NCBI GenBank assembly: GCA_028023455.1
Contig: JAQFVV010000143.1
Span: forward strand, 906,001-970,000
DNA from: Epiperipatus broadwayi
Taxonomy: Eukaryota > Onychophora > Udeonychophora > Euonychophora > Peripatidae
DNA length: 64,000 nucleotides
Reading direction: 5' to 3'
The notes beneath the pieces were generated by a model. That model was not told the DNA's origin. It searched no databases and saw only the letters and a program-made list of their open reading frames with translations. Both the position numbers and the translations under genes were made by a program. Positions 23,621 to 34,928 of this stretch are shown piece after piece. Numbering within the stretch: the first letter of the stretch is position 1; each line of letters starts with the position of its first letter.

Positions 23621-24075
23621 CTGGGCTTTTCATTAATTAATTAATTAATTGCTTCACTTGGGAATGTTGAAGGACTTTATTTTATAGATAGAATGAACTT
23701 TGGTTTGTTTTACTTTTAAAAATCGTTTTAAAAATATTTCCTATATTTAACTAATTTACAATGCAATTAGTAGACAGTATTATTGTTGGCAAGTTTTCTT
23801 CAGAAATCATATTTTCGGATTATTTATTATTATATATTTAAAGCATTTACCCGTTTTAAACATTTATAAGGAATTTGACTATTTTAAATATTATATACAA
23901 GTATCAATATTATATTTAAAGCGTGGCGGGCTTTTCAGTAATTGCTTCACTTTAATGTTGAAAAAAATACTTTATTTTATAGATAGAATAAACTTGGGTT
24001 CTGTTTTATATTTAAAAATCGTTTTAAGCATTACTTATATTTAACTGTTTTAAACATTTATAAGGAATTTGACGC
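23621..24075 (+). repeat. Diverged tandem duplication, period ~306 bp
   Basis: Unit 1 (from 23621) and unit 2 (from 23927) share GGGCTTTTCA, AATTGCTTCACTT, TTTATTTTATAGATAGAAT and AAAATCGTTTTAA blocks. The block CGTTTTAAACATTTATAAGG-type sequence near 23853 recurs at about 24048. No coding content is seen. It lies immediately 3' of Penelope palindrome 2. Confidence 0.75.
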
Positions 24076-24508
24076 TTTTGTCTGAGACATAATCAATGGA
24101 ATTTCTAATGTCAATTATTTTAAATATTTTTAAGTAACGGAAACTAATTTCTCTTTGTTAATAGAAATAACAAATTTGATTTATTATATTGTTTTGGAGA
24201 AAGACTGTCCGATTAAGTTTCAATACATATAAAATTTCATTTTATAAATAATTAAGTACATAGTGACTTTGATAAATTTAATAATTTTATTTTGGACATT
24301 GTTTTTTTTTTTTTTTATGTATATAGTATAATCTGAGAATAATAAGGGAGGGAAAGGAAGAAGTTACTCTCTTAAGGATGTTACAAAATTTTATATATAT
24401 GTTGAATGTGTATTTTTTTTTTTAAAGTTTTGTGTATATATGATTTGTATATGTTAGTGGAAGATTTGTATATTTTATAGTTATAATTTTTTATTTTTAA
24501 TATAATTA
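24076..24508. other. AT-rich leader before family C LINE
   Basis: T-runs occur near 24301-24316 and 24413-24423. The part next to 24509 may be the 5' UTR of LINE C, but its boundary cannot be set. Confidence 0.4.
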
Positions 24509-26356
24509 ATGGCCCCATATGTTGTTAAATGTTCTTTGTGCTTATGTAATATTTACGGTAGACAAAAAAGTTTAAAGTGTGCTGGTTTTTGTGGGCTAAA
24601 ATATCATTTTGATTGTTATAAATTAAGTGAATTTAAAATCTTTAATGATAATGATTCGGATTTCATATGTGAATTTTGTAATCATTATTATAATAGTGAG
24701 TATGAGATAGATAATACGGATATTCTTACTACACCATTTGCTGATATTAATATTGATAATGACCCTGACATTTTAGTCATGGATTCTACACATGGTTTGG
24801 TTTTAAATGTAGTTGGTGTTAAATGTAATTATTGTAATGAAGAATTGTCAGATGTAGTTAGTGGAATTAAGCTCTGGTTTTTGTCAAGGGTATTTTCATA
24901 TCGTGTTTGAATTTGTCCAGGTCTGATGCTAAAATTTTTGATTCTGTTGGTTTGGGTTTTTTTCATTGTATAGAATGTAATCAATTATCTGTGGATAAAA
25001 TGAAGAGGATTGAGAATATTAGGTCAAAAGATAATAATGATTTTATAGATGTGGAATCTGATATACATATTGAAAATATTTCTGAAATCGATAATTATAA
25101 TAGAGACAGTGTAAAAGAGAATAGTGATAATAGTTTAAGTATTGATATGAGTTTAAATTCTAGTTCTAAAGCAGATATGGTTAATTTGCTTTAAGATAAT
25201 GAAAGTAAAAAAGTAGACTTGACTAATTTTACTTTTGAATTATTATGATCAATGTCTCTTCAGGAAGTATATAGTTATGATTATGAGTATGGCAAAATTT
25301 GGTGTGAAGGAATCTAGAGTTATTTAGTGATAGTGTTATTTCAGATGACATAGGTATATAATGTGATTTATTGGAAATGTAGGTCTTTGGGAATATTGCT
25401 GAGGTTGATTTTTCTGGTGATGTTAATTCATCTTTTAGGGGTAATAATACCTTATGAAAGTTACCCAAATTCTCTTTTTTTATTGGAGATAAAGGTAAAA
25501 ATAGTTTTGGAAAAAAAGATAAAAATAATAGCATTTATAATGGTGATTATAAAGGTGATAATAAGATATTGGATCAGGATTTTTATTCTTGTGATGAATA
25601 TATTGGATATGGAATTGATAATAGTACAAGATACATTAAAGGAAAAGTGTATAAAACTAAAATTTATAGGCAGTCTAAAAAATATCAAAAACAATTTTCT
25701 GGACTTTATGATGATGAAAAATTTAACAAGTTTTTTTACTTTTCTGTTAATAATTCATCGTTAGGGTGTTATGATAATTTTCCTGATAAAAAATATGTAT
25801 TGAAGGATGGATATTCACATTATATTCCCAAAAAGTATAGTAGTAATTTTTCTAGTGATTTTTCTAAATCAAATTTCAAAAGAAAAAATTGTCTAGCAAA
25901 TGCTGATAGGGGTTTTATTGCTCATAGAGCAAATTATTCGCATTTCTCTAAATATAACAATTATATTGATAATGAGGTTAATGTGGGAAATGTTTGGGGA
26001 TGCTCTTTTTCAACTTCTGGTAAAAAAGGTAGACTATCTTATTTTCCTGTGGAAGGAGAGTTTGGTATTTCTAAAATTCATAATATTAATAATAATATTA
26101 ATACAAAATGTAATAGATATTTTGTTTCTAATATGCCAGTGAATCTTAATTCATATGATATTAAGTTATTTCTTGAAAAACGTTTAAGAACTAGGATCAT
26201 GTTCATGAAATTAATATGTATAATTTGAAGTCTTCTTGCTTTTATATATCTGCTCCTGCTCATAAACATAATGATTTAATCTCTTTCAATTTATGGTCTC
26301 GCAGTGCTTCCATTGGTTTTTTTTATGGATCATTGGTTAATTCTTTAAAACTTTAG
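24509..26356 (+). pseudogene. Family C ORF1: two PHD-like fingers and RRM-like end
   Basis: The ATG at 24509 opens the first C4HC3 finger: C-S-L-C, C-A-G-F-C, Y-H-F-D-C and C-E-F-C within the first ~65 codons. A second finger starts with C-N-Y-C (about 24830) and continues, after frameshifts near 24875-24905, with F-C-Q-G-Y-F-H and C-I-E-C. A serine/asparagine-rich acidic stretch follows to 25194, broken sequence to 25568, then a long open stretch 25569-26228. The C-terminal V-S-N-M-P-V-N-L block starts the RRM-like fold; one frameshift near 26197 leads to the final stop at about 26356. PHD-type fingers in LINE ORF1 may contact chromatin or RNA; the role is not known. Confidence 0.75.
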
Positions 26357-26495
26357 TTGTAGTTGTATTTATTTCTTATTGTCTTTGATTTCTTATTTTC
26401 TTTAATTTCTTAGTTTCTTTATTTACTATACTTGTTTACATTTTTCTTTACTTGATTTCATTTATTTATTTGTTTTGATTTATTTTTGGTTTGAT

Positions 26496-27977
26496 ATGGT
26501 AGGTCTTTCTTGTTTTTATATGAATGTTAGAGGGATGAGAACTAAGTGTGCGGAAATTAAACAATTCTTTGAAACAGAGCGCTCTGATTTGATATTTTTT
26601 ACAGAGACTTGGTTAAATCAACAATTTTCTGATTGTTCTTTCCTTGATAATAAGTATATTATTTTATGTATGGATAGATCTTTAGAATATGCCGCTAGAG
26701 GAGGTGGTATTCTTATTACTATAAACAAAAATGTTTTATATAAAATCTATGTTTTACTTCTTCTGTATGTGAATCTACATGGTGTGAAGTTTATATTGAT
26801 CATAATTTAAAATGTATACTGGGAAATATTTATTTTAAACTTAATATCTCACTTTTAGAGCTTGATTACTTCTTAACAGCACTTGAGGATTTTTTGATTA
26901 GATATAATAATATTATCATTGTTGATGATTTAAATATGCCTGATTTATTTAAGGGTAAGATTATTACACATTATTCTTTATTATCTCAGAAGGCTTTTTT
27001 GGGGCTTCAACAATATAACTCTGATGTTAATAATTTTCAGCGTACTTTAGATTGTGTTTTGTGTAATGTACTAATAGTTAGTAATTTTCACTTTGTTTCT
27101 GTTACTTTTCCAATTGATGCTCATCAAACCACCTATCGAATTTTATATTAAGATGTGTTATTCTAAAATTACTTGTGCAAATGTTGTGAAAAGGGATTAT
27201 GGGAGGGGTAATTATGTTGATCTTTGTAGAGGAATTTCTGAAGTTGATTGGAATAATATCTACTCAATTAATAGTGTGAATTTTTGCTTGGATTATTTTT
27301 TGAGGCTTTTTAATGGTTTTATTGATGTATATATTCCTAATAAATTGTATTTTAACAAATGTTATCCTCCTTGGTTTTCATATACTCTTATTAAGATTAT
27401 TAAAAGGAAGTCTTACCATCATAGACTCTATTTTAAAACACAGTGTATAATTTATTACAACAACTTTATCAATTTTAGAAGATTGTCTAAATATATCTAT
27501 AAAAGAGATTTACAAGAGTATAAAAAAAATTGAAATTAATATTTCTTCTAATCCTAGAGAATTCTGGAATTTTGTTAATACTTCAGGCCTGGGTAAGAAA
27601 AAAATTCCAACTGCTCATGGTTTTGCATTAAATGCATATGATTTTTCTAAACATTTTACAGAGTTATATCTTCACAACATGGAATTGGTTCTAACATCAC
27701 ATTTCCTGGCAATTTGTCTAGTGCTAAATGTACAATTGATCATATCTCTAGGGAAGTTGTTATTGTAGCTATTAGAAGACTTAAAACTCACTCTACTTTA
27801 GGATATAATAATATTCCTTCCTTTATTTATAAGGGGCTAGCCGAATTTATTGCAGTACCTCTTGCATTTTTAATCTGTCTCTTAACTCTTGCACTTTTCT
27901 TAGTGTTTTGAAATATGCTAAAATGATTCCGATCAAAAATGGTGATCGAGACTGTTATCATTTGATATGTTATAAGA
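26496..27977 (+). pseudogene. Family C ORF2: APE endonuclease and RT fingers
   Basis: From the ATG at 26496 the endonuclease reads M-N-V-R-G-M-R-T-K, then F-F-T-E-T-W-L with the catalytic Glu (about 26597), an R-G-G-G-I-L-I block, and D-D-L-N-M-P near 26925 in place of GDLN. A D-A-H box near 27117 replaces the usual SDH. The linker follows at 27133-27533. RT begins around 27714: K-T-H-S-T-L-G-Y-N-N-I-P, then A-K-M-I-P-I and N-G-D-R at about 27910-27950. The sequence ends before motif A. Frameshifts near 26755, 27100 and 27535 disable it. Confidence 0.8.
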
Positions 27978-29060
27978 ATTGATGATGGAGTAGGGCTCAT
28001 GGTATTATATCCTAATGCTCATTGAATGTAGCCTGTAGTCATTTGTGCATGTCTTTCAGGTATAGCTTAGCTCTTTTAATTGACAGTTTTCCAGTGTGAG
28101 CTGTATATCTTTATATTCATGTTTAAGTGCAAGAATGGTATCTATTGACTCTGGAGTAGTTGTTGTGCTATTTTTTTGTCTCTTATTAATTCCAATTTGT
28201 TTAATATTTTGGTGGGTGGTAGATTCTTTGCTGAGTAATGCCTAATTATTGTGGTGATGATGTTGATATAAATGAACCAGGCTTCTGTAGAGGCAAGAGA
28301 TAAAATCTTACATTTGTTAAATTGTATATATATTTCAGATAATATGGCTTCTGGTGCATTTGCTTTAAGTAAAAGATGAGTCATGTTAGATGTTAATGCA
28401 GTCTGGGTATATATGTGTAGGCTGATTTCTACTTTTAAGGCATTGTGATCAGAGAATTGAACCAGATGGAGTGACAGTTTTATTTGAAAATGAAGCTCAG
28501 GTGAATAAAAGAGTAAATCTATTAATGTTGAATGCTGTTTTGTGTAGAAAGATATTGCATTTTGGGGAAAGAAACTATCTGCACTCTTCAGATTTTTATT
28601 AATGTAATGTAGATATTTTTTCATGAAGTCTTGATATGGCATGTTGAAATCACCCAACATCATAGAAGGGTTTGGATTTGTAGATTAATGGTGCTGATCA
28701 ATTGATGAATTAGTGTTGATTTATTGTATAAATATAGCATGATAATGTTCAGTTTAAAATCTTTACTAAGTAGTGATATAATTATCATATGTTAATCACA
28801 GTATATTTCATAGGATTGAATTAGGAAAGTGTGGTGAATCAAGGTGCCTATTCCTGCAGCTGAGTAGTTGGATGTAGAGAATTTGTTATACCCAAACTTA
28901 TTTAGGTAATGATCGAGGCTAAAGCTAGAGTTAATGGAGTATATGGTTTTGGTGAGGAACAGTATGTGAGTAAGTGTGTGTGTTAACCAATCGGAAATTG
29001 CATATATTCTTTTTGGGGAGTTGATTCCCTAACATTTACCACAGTGATTGTAAGTTTCAT
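27978..29060 (-). pseudogene. Family A ORF2 (copy A3): APE endonuclease and linker only
   Basis: ORF2 starts at the ATG 29060-29058 with a hydrophobic N-V-R-E/G start. The open part 28663-28142 carries M-L-G-D-F-N-M-P (the GDFN box) at its beginning and F-S-D-H-N-A-L-K-V-E-I (the SDH box with the catalytic His) about 70 codons later. These are two hallmark motifs of APE-type LINE endonucleases. Upstream the Glu box is damaged (L-T-K-T instead of Q-E-T) and several stops occur. The reading ends in the linker at about 27990. No RT remains. Confidence 0.8.
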
Positions 29061-29457
29061 TTTTTAGTTGATGTATGGTTAATGCATTTATATTCCAAGG
29101 TCTATTTATAGGCAATTAGGTTAGGAAAAGCAATCTCTATTGATGAGTTTCCGATTTTGGTGATGCATTTCACTGTTTATAATTGGATCTGCATTTAGTG
29201 CTGAGTTTTCAGGATTAGTAGCAGTCAAGTCTTGTTTTTCCTTGATTTTCTGTGGTGGATATCCACCCCAGCTGTATAATCAGATTGTTGTGGTATTAGT
29301 TTTGGTCTTTCTGTGGGTTGTTGTATTGTCCAGTGTGTTTCTTTTGGGGATATTTTAAGTTGACATTTTGATTATTTGATTTGAGTTTCTTTTTTACTGG
29401 CAAAAAGTGTCTGATATATTGTAAGAGGGAGAGCTTAATGTTTCCGTGGTGTCCATT

Positions 29458-31035
29458 TTATTCATAGTGGAGTGTATAATTATTGCTTTCTATTTTTTGT
29501 TTACTTGCCTCTATTTTCTTATGTTTAGGTGATTTTGGGATTGTGAGGTTGTTGGTCTCTTGATCACTATAATCAGAGGTTGTTTCCTTTTCTTTATGGT
29601 TGTTTTTCCTTGTTATTGAATTATTTAGGTTTATTATATTTGTAATTTGCATTTGTGAGTCATTTTGAGGAGATGAGATGAGTGTTTGTTCTTCCTCATT
29701 CATTATGATTATTTCATTGCTGACTGTGTGTTTTGTATTTGGAGAAACTGGACATTGATGCGTTTTACTTGATTTGAGACCGCAATTATTACATATATTT
29801 TTTTGGACAATCTTTAATGATGTGTGTGTATAATTTGCATAAAAAACATTGAGGTGGTGTGCCTCTAAATGTTATAATTAGTGGTGAATTATTTGCAGGG
29901 AATAAATTTTGGTATATCTGTTGTAGTTACGTTTTTATTTAGTAGTACATTCAATGCTGCTGTATTCTCTTCCGTAGTTTTTTAATAGTAATTGTAAATC
30001 CGTTTCTGAAAAATTCTCATAAGTTTTTAATTAGAGGGTGGTCTATATCAATATAGCAAATAATTTTCAAATTTAAAAATGTAATATGTTTTTTAAAAAT
30101 ATATTTTTGTTTTAATATGAAATTCTAGACACAAATATCTATTATTGGGATGGCTCAATATTTGTAGATGTAGCTCCATAATTTCATTTGTGTTAGTTTG
30201 TGGTAGAATGCTTCTGTCAGGAATTTAAATAATTCAGTATCAGTGTTAGTTACCACCATTATCAATGACTTGTTATTTTGGGAATTTTTAAAAGAATTTA
30301 ATAGTGCTTGTGGAACTGTTTCATCAATTTTGTTAGTATATTGCTCACATAATTTTTGTGTAATGTGGTGTATCTGTTCTTGCCCTATATCACTGATAAG
30401 ATGATGATCCTCCATTTCATTATCAATGCCCATTAGCTCTGAAATAGATTCAGAATCTGTCTGTTATGCATAGCCATATGTAGATTAGTTTTTACAGCCC
30501 TAGCATAAGTATTGACATTATTTGTGTGTATTTTCATTATTATGCTGCTCATTCACCTATGTGGTTAGAACATCGTAATGTGGTCAATAAGACTCTCCTT
30601 TCCAAGGCTGGAACATTAACAAGGTTCACTTCAGGCTCTTGCAAGTACATCTTATTTTTACCAGTCAACTTTTTATAAAAATTTTCCTTGTGTATATTGT
30701 GATGAATCTGTTATTTCTATATTTTTATTTGTATAATTACAATTACTCATATTTGATTCTAGGGTTTCTGACATGACATTCCTTTCCAATGGTGGAAAAT
30801 TAATAAGGCTTACTTCAGGCCATCGTAAGTACATTTCATTTTTATCGGTATTTTTTCCTCATATTTTTTCTTGCATGATTTGTGGTGAATCTATTATTTC
30901 CATATCTTTATTAGTATTATTATGATTATCCCTATTTGATTCTAGTATTTTTGATAAATAGCTATTTTGAGTGTGTGCTTGATTTAGTTTCTTAAAATTT
31001 GTAATATCTATATTGGTTTTAAAAACATCGGCCAT
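29458..31035 (-). pseudogene. Family A ORF1 (copy A3) with internal 184-bp tandem repeat
   Basis: The ATG is at 31035-31033. The N-terminal third contains a direct repeat (30597-30780 and 30781-30964) of about 61 codons whose period, 184 bp, is not a multiple of three. A region homologous to the L-F-K-F segment of A2 and A6 lies at 30155-30433. A zinc knuckle CFLC...H....C follows near 29800-29845 and a second one, frameshifted, near 29770. The lysine/serine-rich C-terminus (29703-29458) ends in a stop. Function as for other family A ORF1: RNA binding in the RNP. Confidence 0.7.
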
Positions 31036-31326
31036 TTTACGATATTTCTAATGGCAGCTGCATGTTCATTTTCATAGATCACCTAAAACCACTAAATCTA
31101 AATGATTTTCTCTTAGCTTTGAGCTGTCAAATTGTTATCCTTATTAGTCAGTATAGAAAAGACATAAAACTGTTCTATAGATGTGAATATCTCACATATA
31201 ATTCTCTTTCATTACGAGCTAGATGTGTAGCAGTTTATATGGATAGACACCATCTTGACTCCTCCTCCTAGTCCTATTACTACCATCACCCCCACCTCAC
31301 CCCTACCATCACAACCAACAGCAGAT
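31036..31326. other. Spacer, possible 5' UTR of copy A3
   Basis: No coding signal. A C-rich stretch (about 31260-31315) with CCTCC, ACC and CACC runs stands out against the AT-rich background. Confidence 0.4.
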
Positions 31327-31452
31327 GGTTTAAAATCTGCTGTTGTTCCACCTATTTTTAACAGTGGAGATAGGGAATGTTTGAAAAACTACAGGCCCAA
31401 TAGTTTTCTTTCCACTATCAATGCCATGATAATGACTAGTACAATTAATTAG
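31327..31452 (+). pseudogene. Isolated LINE reverse transcriptase fingers fragment
   Basis: Within about 40 codons the frame reads P-P-I-F-N-S-G-D-R-E followed by K-N-Y-R-P-N-S-F-L-S. This is the conserved block at the start of RT in Jockey/CR1-type LINEs (consensus P-x-F-K-x-G-D, then N-Y-R-P-I-S). It covers the same RT block at which LINE C breaks off, so it is not the continuation of C across the A3 copy. It is too short to assign to a family. Confidence 0.6.
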
Positions 31453-31804
31453 TCAAAAGCGCACTAGGCAAATTTTGCTAACTTTACAAATTTAAAGCTT
31501 ATCTTGTATATGTTTATGTGTATAGTCTATTTGTTGCTAACAGTTATATAAAATCTTTAGTAATATTATTACAGTTTATTTATAAGAAATTTTGAAATCA
31601 AGGTAACTAAAAGAATATGCTGAATTTTTAAAATGATTATAATGCAGTAGTTCTCATCCAAGTACTAAACAAAAATTAAAAAAGATCAATTGATATGAGT
31701 TGCAATTTTGAATTAGATTTCTAGATTGCAAAAAGGCATTTAATTGTTTAAACATTTTTGAGATGATTAAAGCTTTGAAACATTAAAAAAAAAATAGTAA
31801 AATG
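31453..31804. other. AT-rich spacer
   Basis: No gene or repeat structure is recognised. Confidence 0.5.
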
Positions 31805-31858
31805 CAACATCAACAATAATAATGGTGATGATGATAATAATAATAACAACAACAACAA
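31805..31858. repeat. Trinucleotide-rich 3' tail of LINE copy B2
   Basis: On the minus strand this is (TTG)n, (TTA)n then (TCA)n-like sequence directly after the GAATTGAATTG end of family B. Tails of short repeats are common in several LINE clades. The other end of the copy (35807-35831) also touches a CAT/ATG trinucleotide array. Confidence 0.7.
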
Positions 31859-32271
31859 TTCAATTCAATTTATTCACAAATAAACAGCTCAAACAAGGCC
31901 ACAAGTATTTACAAAGTAGTATATATCTGCATTATAAATTACAAAGTAGTACATACAGATATGTTTAAAATACTATTTACATTATTAATATCAATGTAAG
32001 ATTGCTTTTATTTTGTCCTTAAATTGTTTATAATTTAAAGATAAAATATCAATATCTGAAAACTTTTTATTATATTCCAGTTGCAATCTATGCAATGGTG
32101 AATTAACTGAATGTTTAAATACAGGTAAATAAAACAAATCATGACATCTAAAATTATAAGATGGAATCCTAATTGAAATTCTTGTGATTGCCTATTCTAA
32201 GGATACAGTTCCATGTATTAATTTAAATAAAAATAACATGTACATTAACAGTCTTTTATCATACATATTGT

Positions 32272-33900
32272 TTACCTTCTTAGTATATATTTTATTTTTA
32301 TAAATATATTTAAAATATTTATCTTGTATTTTTTGTAATTTACATATATTTGTTTGATTATATTGATTCCAAATAATAGACCATAATGCAGAACAGGTAC
32401 AATTAAAGTATTAAATAGTAATCTATATATTTCTATTGTAAATGGAATGTTTGATCTCAAAATCATGTCCATAATTTTAAGAGATTTATTAACTAAAAAT
32501 AATATCCAGATTTTTCTGTTTAAATGTTTTGGCAATTTTGTTTCTTTTAACATTATATTGACCATTACTAATTGTTGTTTTCTTTGTATAAGACATTGAA
32601 TTGCATTTTTTTAAATATTTATTTGCATATTATTGATATGGCACTAATCACAAAAATTATTAATATAATTTTACAATATGTTATGATCATTTTTATGTCT
32701 GATCTGTAAAAAGATCTTAATATCATTTGCATAACATAATATATTTTTCTCAGTTATGACAGAAGCTAAATCAGAAGTATAAATGGTAAAAAGAATGGGA
32801 CTTAAAATATTCCTTGGGGTATTCCACACTCATAAGTGACCATAAAAGAAAAAGATTCTCCATTAATATACACATAATTATTTCTATTAATAAGAAAAGA
32901 CTTTAACAGTTTTAAAAGATTAATTGATAATCCGATGTTATTTGCTTTCATTAGTAAAATATTATCTACTTTATCAAAAGCTTTAGATAAGTCAAAGTAA
33001 ATAACATCAAGTTGACTTTGAGAATCAATAACTTGTGTTATAACATCTGATATGTGTAATAAATTTGTTACAATAGATCTTCCCATTAGAAAACTATGTA
33101 TAAATGAAGGAATAATATTTTTAATTGATGTATAATTCTATTATAAATTGATTTTTCCAATATTTTACCACAAATTGGTAATAAAGAGATAGGTCTAAAA
33201 TTAGATAGATCTGATTTTTTCCCAGATATATAAATTGGACTTATTTTTGCAATTTTCCAACAATCAGGAAAAATAGATGTTTTTAGAGTTAAGTTAAATT
33301 TATATACTAAAATAGGAGCTAAAAGTTAATACAGCCTTTATAAATAAATATAGGTATATCATCATGTGCAATACTTCTCTTATTTTTTAAAGATTTAGAT
33401 GCCATTACTCATTCTTATTTAGATTAGATATACTTATTAAATTATTATTATTTATAAGATTATTAATAAAATTATAATTATATGAATTCATATTATTATG
33501 AATCATTTGTGATGAGAAATATCTCATAAAATCATCTGGATTAATATCTGTTGTTTCTTTATTTCTAACTTTAAAATGTTCTTTCATGATATTGCAAAAT
33601 TGTCTTGGATTGTTATTAATGTTATTTTGTATGTTTTTCATAAATCTTGTCTTTCCAATTTTCTTATTAGAAATCTATGATTTTTAAAGTTATTTAAAAA
33701 CATTCTATCTTTATATTTTTTGAACAAATTATAAAAATATCCCTTTCTCTTTATACATTTTATAAGTTTGTTTGAAAACCATTTAGGATATTTAGTTGAT
33801 TTAACATGTTTCATTGGAATAAATCTATTTACTACATCAAATAATAATTTTTGAAATATTTCTGCTGCTATTGAAGCATCTGTACTAGTGTAAACTTCCT
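32272..33900 (-). pseudogene. Family B ORF2 linker and reverse transcriptase
   Basis: After the linker (33641-33405), RT fingers appear near 33150-33300 with L-S-N-F-R-P-I-S-L-L-P. Motif A, I-Y-F-D-L-S-K-A-F-D-K-V-D, is at about 33000-32960 and motif B, G-I-P-Q-G, at about 32810. Motif C reads C-Y-A-N-D (about 32740), a YADD box with Asp changed to Asn, which would kill catalysis. The thumb (32565-32272) shows the L-H-Y-G block. Several stops and frame changes separate the parts. Confidence 0.8.
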
Positions 33901-33916
33901 CCCAGTTTATATCTTT

Positions 33917-34866
33917 TTTTATTTATTTTTTTAATTTAAGTAATAAACTTTATTAAACAAACATTTAAATATGTACAGGAAATATCTACAAATTAGTTTT
34001 GATTCACTTTATCCTTTAAACCAAATTTACAAATCCTGTCCCCAAAGCACCACAATGCAAGTCTATAACACTTTCATTGTTGAAATGTTAATATTGTTTT
34101 CTTATTAAATCCTAGAGTTAGGCCTTATACATCGTATTCTTAGTTTAAACCATTGAACATTTCTTCTCTCTTGAGAGATCCTTTATTTTACCACTTTACA
34201 TACATTTATGGTCTTATTTCTCTTTGTGTGTGTACTTTTACTCCCACATTTTACAAACAGTCATAGCAGTCCCTCCCCATACTATTTCCATAACCTTCTT
34301 TGGTCAGTATTTCAAACACCTAGCAAAATAATTGTCCCAATCATTGTCAAGTTTCTTCAACCAATTAAACTTTTTGTTATCAAAGATTAAAGAATACCAG
34401 ATTGTCCATATAGTTTTCAATGCATGTATTATCACCATTGCATTATGAGGTTTGAATTTTATTACATTTTGCTTCAGTAGTATTTTACGATTTATCATTG
34501 GGATGTGGAAAACTCTGTATCTTAGCCTTCCAAAAGCACTGCATTCTTATGTTTCACATTTATTTTTACAAAATGAACAAGTTTCCTCTAAGCTCATTCC
34601 CAATCTTTTATTAATGTATATTGTGGTCGGTAAAAGTCCATTTATCAACTTGAATATGAATTTCATATATGTTTGCGGTGTATAACTTGAATGGAATTTA
34701 ACTAGGACTCCTTTCATTGAACAATTTATCCATGAATTTTCATGAGGTTTTACTCCCCTTCTTATGTCTTTATATCTAATGCCTTCCAAATTTTGCACAT
34801 TTAGGTCATCCAGCCCTATTTCACTATATATTTTTATATCCCCTGTTGGAGGACTGAAGTATTGAT
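33917..34866 (-). mobile_element. LINE family A copy A4, 5'-truncated insertion with 16-bp target duplication
   Basis: This 950-bp minus-strand family A 3' fragment sits inside the B2 linker. CCCAGTTTATATCTTT occurs exactly at both edges (33901-33916 and 34867-34882). The element starts in the C-terminal domain of ORF2 and ends with an A-rich tail (T-rich on the plus strand, 33917-33945). This is a textbook target-primed reverse transcription product. Confidence 0.93.
34304..34840 (-). pseudogene. Family A ORF2 C-terminal domain (copy A4)
   Basis: The frame 34798-34547 has the C-S-F-C-K-N-K-C-E-T start of the CCHC motif, then a stop. A second frame, 34498-34304, contains H-A-L-K-T-I-W-T-I-W-Y and the D-N-K-K-F-N block, which recurs in copy A5 at 45.07-45.2 kb. 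RT motifs are absent because of the 5' truncation. Confidence 0.75.
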
Positions 34867-34928
34867 CCCAGTTTATATCTTTAATTGAACTATATAAACC
34901 AAAATAATCACCTTTAGCATAATTTTTT

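Larger units (their letters stand above)
24509..27977 (+). mobile_element. LINE family C (Jockey/CR1-like), 3'-truncated
   Basis: The layout resembles family B: ORF1 with two PHD-like fingers and an RRM-like end, then ORF2 with APE endonuclease and RT. Here about 140 bp separate ORF1 and ORF2 instead of an overlap. The element stops abruptly within the RT fingers at about 27977, where a family A copy on the opposite strand begins. A lost 3' end is not the usual 5' truncation of LINEs, so a later rearrangement is likely. Confidence 0.8.
27978..31035 (-). mobile_element. LINE family A copy A3, 5' half
   Basis: The minus-strand copy runs from the ORF1 ATG (31035) through the endonuclease and stops in the EN-RT linker at the conserved A-L-G block (about 27990). 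RT and 3' end are missing, which is the opposite of normal 5' truncation. Its broken end touches the broken end of LINE C. Confidence 0.8.

Noticed and set aside
24509-24910. Host PHD-finger gene
   Set aside because: The fingers are followed by an RRM-like end and then a LINE endonuclease and RT in order, the same layout as family B, so it is the LINE ORF1.
25363-25764. Open frames at 25363-25764 (+) and 25461-25694 (-)
   Set aside because: They overlap the better supported family C ORF1 frame and consist of hydrophobic low-complexity sequence expected from AT-rich DNA.
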